A DNA stretch of 64,000 nt from Rhodospirillaceae bacterium (GTDB taxonomy: Bacteria > Pseudomonadota > Alphaproteobacteria > Rhodospirillales > UBA2165): positions 1 to 64,000 of the forward strand of contig CANIGJ010000017.1 in assembly GCA_947467145.1 (NCBI GenBank). Reading direction: 5' to 3'. The translations under genes were made by a program, and so were the position numbers. The number at the start of each line of letters is the position of its first letter. Position 1 is the stretch's first letter. This document shows positions 27,185-34,764 of this stretch, one piece after another. The notes below the pieces were generated by a model. It was not told where the DNA came from. It searched no databases and saw only the letters and a list, made by a program, of their open reading frames with translations.

Positions 27185-27244
27185 CTCAGACCGCACCCAC
27201 ACTTGCTGGGTACGGCTGAGAGACGCTTGAGCGTCCGGTTGCCG
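27185..27244 (+). ncRNA. Structured leader of unknown class ahead of the GMC oxidoreductase
   Basis: Three adjacent hairpins lie in the leader. The first is long: CTCAG (27185) pairs with CTGAG (ending 27220), with inner pairs CCG/CGG and CCCA/TGGG around the loop cacttgc. The second is GACGC-ttga-GCGTC (27222-27235). The third is CGG/CCG (27236-27244). GGGGAAGG and the ATG follow directly. CTGAGA recalls a TPP riboswitch, but the conserved CCTGAT...GCCGG...AGGGAA block is absent. It could be a terminator for cysW or a cis-regulatory RNA. Confidence 0.4.
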
Positions 27245-27257
27245 ACGGGGAAGGCAT

Positions 27258-28868
27258 ATGGAACAGACATTCGATTACGTGATCGTGGGCGCGGGCTCGG
27301 CCGGCTGCGTGCTCGCCAATCGCCTCAGCGAAGATACGAACGTTACCGTCGCCTTGCTCGAAGCCGGCCCGCCCGACCGCCATCCCTTCATCCACATTCC
27401 CATGGGCGTCATCCACGCCATGGTGAATCCCAAGATCAATTGGATGTTCAATACCGCGCCGCAAAAGGAATTAGGCGGACGACAAGTCTTCACCCCGCGC
27501 GGCAAGACGCTCGGCGGATCGTCGTCGATCAATGGCATGGTCTATATTCGTGGGCACAGGAGGGATTACGACGAATGGGCTGAGGCCGGAAATGCCGGCT
27601 GGGCCTGGAGCGACGTGAAGCCCTACTTCCTCAAGGCCGAAAACAACGAACAGTTCGGCGGCGATGCTCATCACGGCAAGGGCGGGCCGCTCAACGTCAC
27701 CTTCATCAAGACGCCGGCCAAGATCGATAAGACCTTCGTCGAGGCGGCCGAGACGTTGCAGTACCGCGAGAATAAGGATTTCAACGCCGACGAGATGGAT
27801 GGCTTCGGCATCCATCAGGTGACGCAGAAAAACGGCCAGCGTTTTTCCACCGCGCGCGCCTATTTGGAGCCGATCAAGAACCGCCAGAACGTGACCATTC
27901 TCACGAACGCGGCGGCCGCGCGGGTGACGTTACAGAACAAACGCGCGACCGGCATCGTGTTACAGGACGGCCGCATCCTTCATGCGCGGCGTGAGGTGAT
28001 CCTATCGGCCGGCGCGCTCGTGTCGCCGAAGATATTGATGCTATCGGGCATCGGCGATGGCAATGATCTGCAAGCCAATGGCATCGAGACGATCCATGAT
28101 CTGCCCGGCGTCGGACACAATCATCAAGATCACGCCGCCATCGGCATGCAAATGAAAACCAAGAGCCGCATCCCTTACGGCTTTTCGTTGGAAGTCATTC
28201 CGCGCCTCGCCTGGGGCATCGTCGAATATCTCACCGGACGCTCAGGGATTTATTCATCCAACATGGTCGAGTCCGGCGGCTTCATCCGCACGCGGCGCGA
28301 TCTCGAACGGCCCGACATCCAATATGTCTTCACGCCCGGCTATCGCGCCCGCCCGCCCAAGATGATCGGCTATGGCCACGGCTATATGATGACGTCCGTT
28401 CTGTTGCGACCCAAAAGCCGCGGTCAGGTCTCGCTTCAAGGCCCCAACCCGGCAGCGCCCCCCGTAATCGATCCCCGTTTCTTTACCGCCGGCGACGATC
28501 TTGAGGTCATTTTGCGCGGCCTGAAGGAAGCCCGGCGCATCATGCATGCCGGACCCTTCCAGCAATATGAGCCGAGCGAGCTCTCACCGGGGCCCGATGT
28601 GCAGAGCGACGATCAGCTCCGCGCCTTCATCCGCGACTACGCCGCGACCATCTTCCACCCCGTCGGCACCTGCAAAATGGGATCGGACGACATGGCAGTG
28701 GTCGATGCCCGCCTTCGGGTGCGCGGCATCGACGGTCTCCGGGTGGTGGATGGCGCCATCATGCCGAACATCGTCGGGGGAAATACCAACGCCCCGATCA
28801 TCATGATCGGCGAAAAGGCCGCCGATATGATTAGGGAGGATGCTCGAGCCCGATTGGCCGCCGAATAA
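27258..28868 (+). CDS. GMC-family FAD oxidoreductase (choline dehydrogenase-like)
   Basis: A 536-residue glucose-methanol-choline oxidoreductase. The FAD-binding DYVIVGAGSAGCVLANRLSE is at residues 6-25, GMC signature 1 is near GGSSSINGMVYIRGH (about residue 87), signature 2 is near ILSAGALVSPKILMLSGIG, and the C-terminal catalytic segment has HPVGTCKMG and NIVGGNTNAP. It oxidises an alcohol to an aldehyde or ketone. Choline dehydrogenase is the usual label, but without a BetB gene nearby the substrate is open. GGGGAAGG precedes the ATG. It is preceded by a folded leader. Confidence 0.9.
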   Translation: MEQTFDYVIVGAGSAGCVLANRLSEDTNVTVALLEAGPPDRHPFIHIPMGVIHAMVNPKINWMFNTAPQKELGGRQVFTPRGKTLGGSSSINGMVYIRGHRRDYDEWAEAGNAGWAWSDVKPYFLKAENNEQFGGDAHHGKGGPLNVTFIKTPAKIDKTFVEAAETLQYRENKDFNADEMDGFGIHQVTQKNGQRFSTARAYLEPIKNRQNVTILTNAAAARVTLQNKRATGIVLQDGRILHARREVILSAGALVSPKILMLSGIGDGNDLQANGIETIHDLPGVGHNHQDHAAIGMQMKTKSRIPYGFSLEVIPRLAWGIVEYLTGRSGIYSSNMVESGGFIRTRRDLERPDIQYVFTPGYRARPPKMIGYGHGYMMTSVLLRPKSRGQVSLQGPNPAAPPVIDPRFFTAGDDLEVILRGLKEARRIMHAGPFQQYEPSELSPGPDVQSDDQLRAFIRDYAATIFHPVGTCKMGSDDMAVVDARLRVRGIDGLRVVDGAIMPNIVGGNTNAPIIMIGEKAADMIREDARARLAAE

Positions 28869-28871
28869 AAC

Positions 28872-28894
28872 TGGCGCAAATCCGCCAATTTATT
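28872..28894 (+). terminator. Possible terminator after the GMC oxidoreductase gene
   Basis: TGGCG-caaatc-CGCCA forms a five-base stem four bases after the stop codon, followed by AATTTATT. The stem is short and the T-run broken, so termination would be weak. Confidence 0.4.
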
Positions 28895-29011
28895 AAAAAT
28901 TCGTTACCACACTAACAATATGTACGTAAAAACCGATACAAAAATACGTGATTCCCGTTGACGCTCACAGACTGGTCACAGTAGCCTCTCCTCAATTGGG
29001 GAGTACGCCAC

Positions 29012-30442
29012 ATGCGACTAGAACGGTCCACAGGCACTGTTATCCATAATCGGCGCTTTGCTCGGCGCGCAGGGGGCCATTCCCGCCTTTCCTACCCCAA
29101 TCCGGCGACCCACGCCGCCCCACCCAAAATCGGCCAAATCAAACGCGATGGCGCCGCCAAATCGTTCTCGCCGGGATTGCCCTTCTCGCCCCCCACCATC
29201 GACCCACTGCACGATGCGAGCTTCGTTGCCGAATGCGCGGAAGGGATCCTGAACGGGCTGTCCGACCCGGTCATCGGCATCGATCGCGACGGCCGCATCA
29301 AGACCTGCAATGCCCCGGGGGCCGACCTGATCGGTCTGACCATTGCCGATCTGACCGGCCGCTCCTTCGCCGAGGTCTTTTGCGCGGAAAACGCCTGGGT
29401 CGCGGATTGCATCGAGGATGTACTGCGCACGCGCCAGACCGCGCATATCGAACGCGCCCAGCTCTCGTTTGCGGACAAGGTGCGTACGGTTCGTGCGACC
29501 GTCTGCCCCCTCACCTCCCACGAGCAGCCCGAGCCCATGGGCACTCTCGTGATGCTGAAGGAAATCGGCGCCGGACGGCAGTTCGCTGCGACCATGGCGC
29601 ACTACATGAATCCCGATCTGATGGATCGCATCCGCGCCGGCGATGGCGAAACCTGGAAGAGCAAAGACACGGTCGCGACCATCCTGTTCGCTGACCTACG
29701 TGGCTTCACCGCCATCACCGAAGAAATCGGCGCGCAGAAGACCGTCCGCCTCTTGAACAAATACTTCACGCTTATGGTCGATTGCATCTCCGCCGAGAAC
29801 GGCGCGGTCGACAAGTTCGCCGGCGACTCGATCATGGCGGGCTTCGGCATCACACGGCGCAAGGGCGACGAGGAAGACCGCGCCGTGCGCGCCGGCATCG
29901 CCATGCTCCGTGCCCTCGATACCTGGAATACCCAGCGCATTAGCGAAGGACGCAAGCCCATGCAGATGGGCATCGGCATGGCGACCGATCTGGTTGTGTC
30001 GGGCAATATCGGCTCGCCCAAACGCATGGACTACACCCTGATCGGCGACGGCGTGAACCTCGCATCGCGTCTCGAAAGTGCGTGCAAGCATTACGGCTCG
30101 TCGTTCCTGATCGCGGAATCGACCTATTCCAAGCTCGACGGCGCGTACAAGATTCGCGAGATCGACGAAGTGATCGTCGTCGGCCGCACGCAACCGGTGA
30201 AGATCTACGAGGTGCTCGATCATCGCGAAACCCAGATGACCGATATGGCGATGGAGCTCTTCGCACTCGCGCGTTCGCACTATCTGTCGGGCAACTGGGA
30301 TGTCGCCATCGCGGGCTTCCAGAACGTGCTGGCGCTCGATCCGGCCGACAAGGTGGCGGCTCTCTATATCGAACGCTGCCGCCGCCTCGCCAAGAACAAT
30401 CCTGCGCAGTGGAACGGCGTCTGGATGCTGGAGAGCAAGTAG
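29012..30442 (+). CDS. PAS-domain class III adenylate/guanylate cyclase
   Basis: A 476-residue soluble signalling enzyme that makes a cyclic nucleotide. A poorly conserved N-terminal 65 residues precede a PAS-like domain (about 72-185), then the class III cyclase domain (about 215-400) with metal-binding Asp228 (TILFADLRGFT) and Asp272 (VDKFAGDSIMA), and YTLIGDGVNLASRLE. The last 75 residues look like a TPR-type helical repeat. No membrane helix is present. The PAS domain probably senses a ligand or redox state. The gene is monocistronic. Specificity for ATP or GTP is not settled. Confidence 0.9.
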   Translation: MRLERSTGTVIHNRRFARRAGGHSRLSYPNPATHAAPPKIGQIKRDGAAKSFSPGLPFSPPTIDPLHDASFVAECAEGILNGLSDPVIGIDRDGRIKTCNAPGADLIGLTIADLTGRSFAEVFCAENAWVADCIEDVLRTRQTAHIERAQLSFADKVRTVRATVCPLTSHEQPEPMGTLVMLKEIGAGRQFAATMAHYMNPDLMDRIRAGDGETWKSKDTVATILFADLRGFTAITEEIGAQKTVRLLNKYFTLMVDCISAENGAVDKFAGDSIMAGFGITRRKGDEEDRAVRAGIAMLRALDTWNTQRISEGRKPMQMGIGMATDLVVSGNIGSPKRMDYTLIGDGVNLASRLESACKHYGSSFLIAESTYSKLDGAYKIREIDEVIVVGRTQPVKIYEVLDHRETQMTDMAMELFALARSHYLSGNWDVAIAGFQNVLALDPADKVAALYIERCRRLAKNNPAQWNGVWMLESK

Positions 30443-30467
30443 CTTCCAGAACCAATCGCCATAACAT

Positions 30468-31148
30468 TCACTTCATCGCGCGGATCGCCTGCACCCGATC
30501 GCCCGTCGCCGGATGGGTTGCGAAGAAACCGCCGCCACCGCCACCGGAGCCTTCCTGCTTTTGCAGCCAGGTCAGGGTATCGCCCATCATCCTTTTACCG
30601 TCATAACCGGCGCGCCGGAGGATCTCGACGCCGTGCGCGTCGGCCTGTAATTCTTCACCCCGGCCGTACCGTGCGGAAAACGCCTGACCCGCGATCGGCG
30701 TTAAGGCGCTCGATCCCGGGAACCACTGATCGAGCAAGGAAATGCCGATCTGGAGGCCGGTGTTCAAGAGCTCCTGATGTGCAACATGGTTCTTGTCGGC
30801 ATGCGCGATTTCATGCGCCATGATCGCACGCAACTGGTCGTCGTTGGCGCGTTCCAAAAGTCCAGTGGTGACAAGGAAATTACCGCCGCCGGCGTTGCCC
30901 GCGTTGATGCTGTTATCATCAGCGAGGGAGACCTTCACCTCATCGAGTGAGATTGGATTGTCCATTCTCTCGATCAACGGAACCATGATGCGTTTGAGGC
31001 GTGCGGCCTGGGTCTGATCGGCTTGGCTGGCCGGCGTGCGGGCCTGGGGCCGCGCCTGGGAATAGGCGTCGAACGGAACGAAACTGAGTGCGACAAAGAG
31101 CACAGCGGCGATACGCGCACGTCCGGCGGTGATTGTGAAAGATGTCAT
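30468..31148 (-). CDS. M48-family metallopeptidase
   Basis: A 226-residue exported zinc peptidase. The signal peptide ends near DAYSQ (residue 31). The zinc motif HEIAH is at residues 112-116, with the third ligand in EELQADA further on. It resembles the small BepA/LoiP-type M48 proteins that clear misfolded envelope proteins. The ATG at 31148 is chosen because GAGAGG lies just upstream; an ATG 27 bases earlier lacks a site. The C-terminus has a Gly-rich run before FFATHPATGDRVQAI, typical of these peptidases. Confidence 0.9.
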   Translation of the reverse strand: MTSFTITAGRARIAAVLFVALSFVPFDAYSQARPQARTPASQADQTQAARLKRIMVPLIERMDNPISLDEVKVSLADDNSINAGNAGGGNFLVTTGLLERANDDQLRAIMAHEIAHADKNHVAHQELLNTGLQIGISLLDQWFPGSSALTPIAGQAFSARYGRGEELQADAHGVEILRRAGYDGKRMMGDTLTWLQKQEGSGGGGGGFFATHPATGDRVQAIRAMK

Positions 31149-31268
31149 GGCGAGGCCTCTCGTGCGTCTGCTCATCTGCTTGAGAGCACCCTAAAACATC
31201 GCCTAGGTCTTATTGCGTGACCAATATGCAGCGTCGCGACCCATTTTTGTCACTAGCGCATGCCTAGC

Positions 31269-31448
31269 CTAGTCGGATGGCCCGACGTCAATCTCGGCTT
31301 TGGCCTCGCCGTCTTCTTCGACGACGGTGATCGTCATACGATCGCCCGGGCTCAGCGATCCCAAGCGCCGCGTGATCGACGCAATATCGCGTTTCGAGAG
31401 GAATTTGCCGCCGGCGTATTTGCCTTGGCGTAGGTTGCCGAAAGCCAC
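31269..31448 (-). CDS. Small conserved-looking protein, function unknown
   Basis: A 59-residue open frame starting at GTG with AAAAGGA nine bases upstream and ending in TAG. The product begins VAFGNLRQGKYAGGKF, has a helix around KRDIASITRRLGSL, then SPGDRMTITVVEEDGEAKAEIDV, which looks like a small alpha/beta protein with an acidic C-terminal hairpin. Its codon use resembles that of the neighbours. It lies upstream of the M48 peptidase gene and downstream of tRNA-Arg on the same strand. No family was recognised; the ribosome-binding site and a composition like real proteins are the support. Confidence 0.5.
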   Translation of the reverse strand: MAFGNLRQGKYAGGKFLSKRDIASITRRLGSLSPGDRMTITVVEEDGEAKAEIDVGPSD

Positions 31449-31537
31449 GGTGCCATGTCCTTTTCAGCTTTCCCACCGCGCAACTGGGCCGGCGGGCTCA
31501 TCATGGCGAGACCATAACACAAAACAGCGTCAAAGGA

Positions 31538-31614
31538 TGGCGATCCCGGCAGGATTCGAACCTGCGACCGACGGTTTAGAAAACCGTTGCTCTATCCAGC
31601 TGAGCTACGGGACC
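31538..31614 (-). tRNA. tRNA-Arg (anticodon TCT)
   Basis: A 77-base cloverleaf with acceptor stem GGTCCCG/CGGGATC, anticodon stem ACGGT/ACCGT with loop TTTCTAA giving TCT, T-arm GGTTCGAATCC, discriminator G and an encoded CCA end. It reads AGA codons. It starts 5 bases after the stop of the complex I subunit gene on the same strand, so the two are probably co-transcribed. Confidence 0.97.
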
Positions 31615-31619
31615 AATGC

Positions 31620-31910
31620 CTATTCGATGCGATCGTGTTTGAAATTGTCGGCGTAGGATTTCGGCTTGATCGCCCGGTGCTTGGGCTCGATCACGCGGAA
31701 TGAGATGCCGTGCTTCTCGGCATAAGCCACGGCCAATTCCTTGGTCGCGAATCGCAACTTGAGCTGGCCGTTCATATCGCCCGACCCGATCCAACCCATC
31801 AGGGGGTCGTTGACCTTCTTTTCGGCCGGTTCATATTCGAGCAGCCATTTCTTGGTGTTGCCCTGGCCCGATTGCATGGCCGTCTTGGTCGGCTGATAGA
31901 TGCGCGCCAT
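31620..31910 (-). CDS. Complex I accessory subunit, NDUFS4-like (ETC_C1_NDUFA4 family)
   Basis: A 96-residue protein of the alphaproteobacterial family related to the mitochondrial complex I subunit NDUFS4. Typical segments are MARIYQPTKTAMQSGQ at the start, WLLEYEP, DPLMGWIGSGDMNGQLKLRF and the C-terminal YADNF. It sits on the peripheral arm of NADH:quinone oxidoreductase and helps stabilise it. A GTG nine bases earlier is an alternative start; the ATG beginning MARIYQP matches the family. Its presence supports an alphaproteobacterial host. Confidence 0.92.
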   Translation of the reverse strand: MARIYQPTKTAMQSGQGNTKKWLLEYEPAEKKVNDPLMGWIGSGDMNGQLKLRFATKELAVAYAEKHGISFRVIEPKHRAIKPKSYADNFKHDRIE

Positions 31911-32109
31911 TGTGCTCACTCATAAACGCAGCGATTTCCGCCGCTTCCAGCCTCCGGATACGCCAGAAAGCCCGAAGGTGTCAAATATGACCGGGATATG
32001 GCGTCCCGGGTGCCGAAACCCGCCCGAATCCGCCCCTTGCCCCGCCTTCGGAGGTGAGCCTAGAGTCGATCCATACTCATGATGCCGGTCAACGGCACGG
32101 GAGGCTCAT

Positions 32110-33306
32110 ATGGACGATATCACCCAATCCGTCTTCAAAGGCGACGTTGCCAGCAATCCGCGCCGCGTTGCCATCGCCGAACGCCTGACTCCGGACTTCT
32201 TTGCACTGGAACGCGACCAGGTGTTCCGCAAATCCTGGCTGCCGATCGCGCGGGCCTCCGAAGTGCCGGAAAAAGGCTCCTACGTGGTCAAGGACCTGCC
32301 GACTTTCAAGACATCGCTCATCGTCATCCGCGGCACCGACGACACGGTGCGCGCGTTCTATAACGTCTGCACCCACCGCGGAAACAAGCTGGTGCGCGCG
32401 GGCGACGGCTGCAAACAACGCTTCGCCTGCGGCTTCCACGGCTGGATCTTTTCGCCCGAAGGCGAACTGCAGACGGTGACCGACGAACACTCGTTCCTCG
32501 ATCTCGATAAAGCCAAGCTCGCCTTGCGCGCCGTGAACACCGAGGTCTGGGAGGATTTTGTGTTCGTCCATCTCGATGCCAACCCTAAGGAATCACTGAA
32601 AGACTGGCTCGCCGAATTCTGGGGCGGCTATACGGACTACTTCGCCAACTTCCAGCAGGTCGCCGGCTATAAGCTAACGGTGAATTGCAATTGGAACCTT
32701 GCGATCAATTCCTTCACCGAGGGCTATCACACGCTCTATATCCACCGGAACACGATGCCCGATTATCAGGGGGGCAAGATCAATCCGCAGCGCCATCGCC
32801 CGTTCCTCGAACTGCTCAAGCGCCATCATCGCTATTCGGCACCCGCCAATCCCGACCATAACGTGCGCGATACCGAGGCGCTGGCCTGGCGCTATGGTCG
32901 CAAGCTGATCCCAGCGTTTGATGATGACCTCACCGGCATGCCGTCCGGCGTCAATCCGTCCAAGCACAAGAACTGGGCGTTCGACGTCGTGCAGTTCTTC
33001 CCCAACATGCTGCTGCTGTTCGGCAATTCCTGGTACGTCGAGATGCATTTCTGGCCGCTCAACGAGAACCAGTGCGACGTCATCATGGCGGTGCATCACT
33101 ACAAGGCGAAGAACCTGGGTGAGAAGCTATCGCAGGAATGGTCCCTGTCGCGCGGCCGTTCGGTCATCCTCGAAGACCTCAATACCTTGGAAGCCCAGCA
33201 GGAGATGCTCTCGTCCGGCGCACTCACCCACGTGCAACTCTCGCAGCAAGAGATGTCGCTTCAACATCACTATAAAGTCATGAACGAAATGCTGGGGATC
33301 GCATAA
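32110..33306 (+). CDS. Rieske non-heme iron oxygenase, alpha subunit
   Basis: A 398-residue ring-hydroxylating oxygenase large subunit. The Rieske cluster ligands are Cys87, His89 (NVCTHRGNKL) and Cys107, His110 (ACGFHGW). The catalytic domain has NWNLAINSFTEGYHTLYIHRN, which supplies the two His of the mononuclear iron site. It would hydroxylate or demethylate an aromatic or other organic substrate with electrons from a reductase that is not encoded next door. GGGAGG precedes the ATG. The stop overlaps the next gene as TAATG, so the two are coupled. Confidence 0.9.
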   Translation: MDDITQSVFKGDVASNPRRVAIAERLTPDFFALERDQVFRKSWLPIARASEVPEKGSYVVKDLPTFKTSLIVIRGTDDTVRAFYNVCTHRGNKLVRAGDGCKQRFACGFHGWIFSPEGELQTVTDEHSFLDLDKAKLALRAVNTEVWEDFVFVHLDANPKESLKDWLAEFWGGYTDYFANFQQVAGYKLTVNCNWNLAINSFTEGYHTLYIHRNTMPDYQGGKINPQRHRPFLELLKRHHRYSAPANPDHNVRDTEALAWRYGRKLIPAFDDDLTGMPSGVNPSKHKNWAFDVVQFFPNMLLLFGNSWYVEMHFWPLNENQCDVIMAVHHYKAKNLGEKLSQEWSLSRGRSVILEDLNTLEAQQEMLSSGALTHVQLSQQEMSLQHHYKVMNEMLGIA

Positions 33307-33656
33307 TGGCTGCCTTGGAATTGCCGGCGACGTTCCAGGACCTCGCCCATTGGGGCGCGGAGTGGAGCCTGGATAGCGAAAAGGCCCGCCACTTCAAGCG
33401 CGTCTATAGTGACTTCGCTACGGTGAAGGGCTTTTTCGATGAAGTGAACCCGCGCATGGACGCGATCATCGGCTATCTCAATACGCTCAACATCATCGAT
33501 CCCAAGCAATTAGCCGCACCCGACCGCAATCTCTATTACCTCGCCGCCACCTGCATCGAGATGTCGCATCCTATCGACATGAAATGGCGCGGCACCGATA
33601 TCGACGACAAGTTCCCATCGGAGCGTTTGCACTTCGTCGACGTTGCCGGGCGTTAG
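33306..33656 (+). CDS. Unknown 116-residue partner of the Rieske oxygenase
   Basis: A 116-residue protein whose ATG shares a base with the oxygenase stop (TAATG), which implies equal synthesis. It is mixed charged and hydrophobic with aromatic-rich segments (FKRVYSDFATVKGFFDEVNPRMD, LYYLAATCIEMSHPIDMKW). No signal peptide or membrane helix is seen. It is not a ferredoxin (no cysteine cluster) and does not look like a standard beta subunit of a dioxygenase. Coupling suggests a small subunit or accessory factor, but no function is known to me. Confidence 0.75.
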   Translation: MAALELPATFQDLAHWGAEWSLDSEKARHFKRVYSDFATVKGFFDEVNPRMDAIIGYLNTLNIIDPKQLAAPDRNLYYLAATCIEMSHPIDMKWRGTDIDDKFPSERLHFVDVAGR

Positions 33657-33693
33657 CCACTTCACGGTCACGCGGCACATGTTATAAAGCGGC

Positions 33694-34764
33694 GTGCCTC
33701 GCCTTATTCCCATTTCCGGCCTGATCGCAAAGGCCCCTGCCTGTTTCCTCGTTGAAACCGATGGGGCGCGCCTGTTGCTCGATTTTGGCGAAGGTCCGCC
33801 GCCCGGCCATATCCCCGATCCCAAACGGATCGGCGAGGTCGATGCCCTGATCTTCTCGCATCAGCACCTCGACCATATCGGCGCTATCGAACATCTGGAA
33901 AAGATCGGCGGACCACAGGTCTTCGCGACCGAAGTGGTGGCCCGCGCCCTGCCCGCTGACCTTGCCATCTCCTACCTGCCGATGACCGGCACCGCGAACA
34001 TCCTGGGCATCCCGGTCCGCACAGGGCGCTCCGGCCATGCGCCCGGCGGCATCTGGATCCATTTCGCCATCGGTGGCGGGCTGATCTATATGGGCGACAA
34101 TTGTACCTCGTCGCTGCTCTATGCTCACGACGCGCCGCCCGAGGCTGCGACGCTCATTCTCGATTGCTCTTACGGCGTAGATGACAAACCCTTCGCCGAG
34201 GGACAACAGGCGCTCCTCGCCCTTGCCGCCGCCGGTCCGCTGCTGCTGCCCTCAGTGCCGCAAGGACGCGGCCCGGAAATGGCGCTGCATTTTCTGCGTA
34301 ACGGCATCATGCCGCACATCGACGATACCTTGCGCGCCGCCATCATCGGCATGCGTACCGAATGCCTATTGCCTGAGATACGCGCCGACTTCGCCAGGCT
34401 GCGTGACGCCCCATCGATCCCGGAAACGCCGTCCGGCGTAATGCTTGCCGGCCCAGGTGGCGCCGACAAAGGCAATTCGAAGCAATTGGTCGACAAATGG
34501 AAAGATGATCCTCGCGTCCAGATCGTCTTTACCGGTTTCCTCGATCCGACCTTGCCGGCGGCACAATCGGTGACAGACGGGCGCGCCAGCGTCGTGCGTT
34601 GGAAAATCCACCCATCCTTGTCGGAAAATGCCGCGACGGTGCGCGCGGTCGGCGCCAACACAGTCCTGCCGTGCTTCGGCGGCAGTGCGGCAGACCTCCC
34701 CAAATGGCAGCAGGCCTTCGCGCCGGCGCGCGTCGTTATCGAAAACGACGCGTTGGAGCTTTAG
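33694..34764 (+). CDS. Metallo-beta-lactamase-fold hydrolase
   Basis: A 356-residue MBL-fold protein with the metal motif HQHLDH (His56, His58, Asp60, His61), later SGHAPGG and the strand LIYMGDNCTSSLLY. The arrangement with a long C-terminal half recalls beta-CASP nucleases and related hydrolases (KGRGPEMALHFL-like and FTGFLDPTLPAAQS segments), but the assignment is not certain. It starts at GTG with a weak ribosome-binding site, 37 bases after the unknown gene. It converges with the ABC permease, overlapping its end by 4 bases. Its substrate is unknown. Confidence 0.82.
   Translation: MPRLIPISGLIAKAPACFLVETDGARLLLDFGEGPPPGHIPDPKRIGEVDALIFSHQHLDHIGAIEHLEKIGGPQVFATEVVARALPADLAISYLPMTGTANILGIPVRTGRSGHAPGGIWIHFAIGGGLIYMGDNCTSSLLYAHDAPPEAATLILDCSYGVDDKPFAEGQQALLALAAAGPLLLPSVPQGRGPEMALHFLRNGIMPHIDDTLRAAIIGMRTECLLPEIRADFARLRDAPSIPETPSGVMLAGPGGADKGNSKQLVDKWKDDPRVQIVFTGFLDPTLPAAQSVTDGRASVVRWKIHPSLSENAATVRAVGANTVLPCFGGSAADLPKWQQAFAPARVVIENDALEL

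Noticed and set aside
27185..27257. TPP riboswitch
   Set aside because: CTGAGA is present but the conserved CCTGAT...GCCGG...AGGGAA half is absent, in contrast to the real one at 50671-50763.
28958..28987. TTGACG-type promoter ahead of the adenylate cyclase
   Set aside because: A -35-like hexamer is present but no convincing -10 lies at the right distance.
31538..31614. tRNA-Arg as an integration site for a mobile element
   Set aside because: No integrase, no duplicated tRNA 3' end and no composition change were seen next to it.
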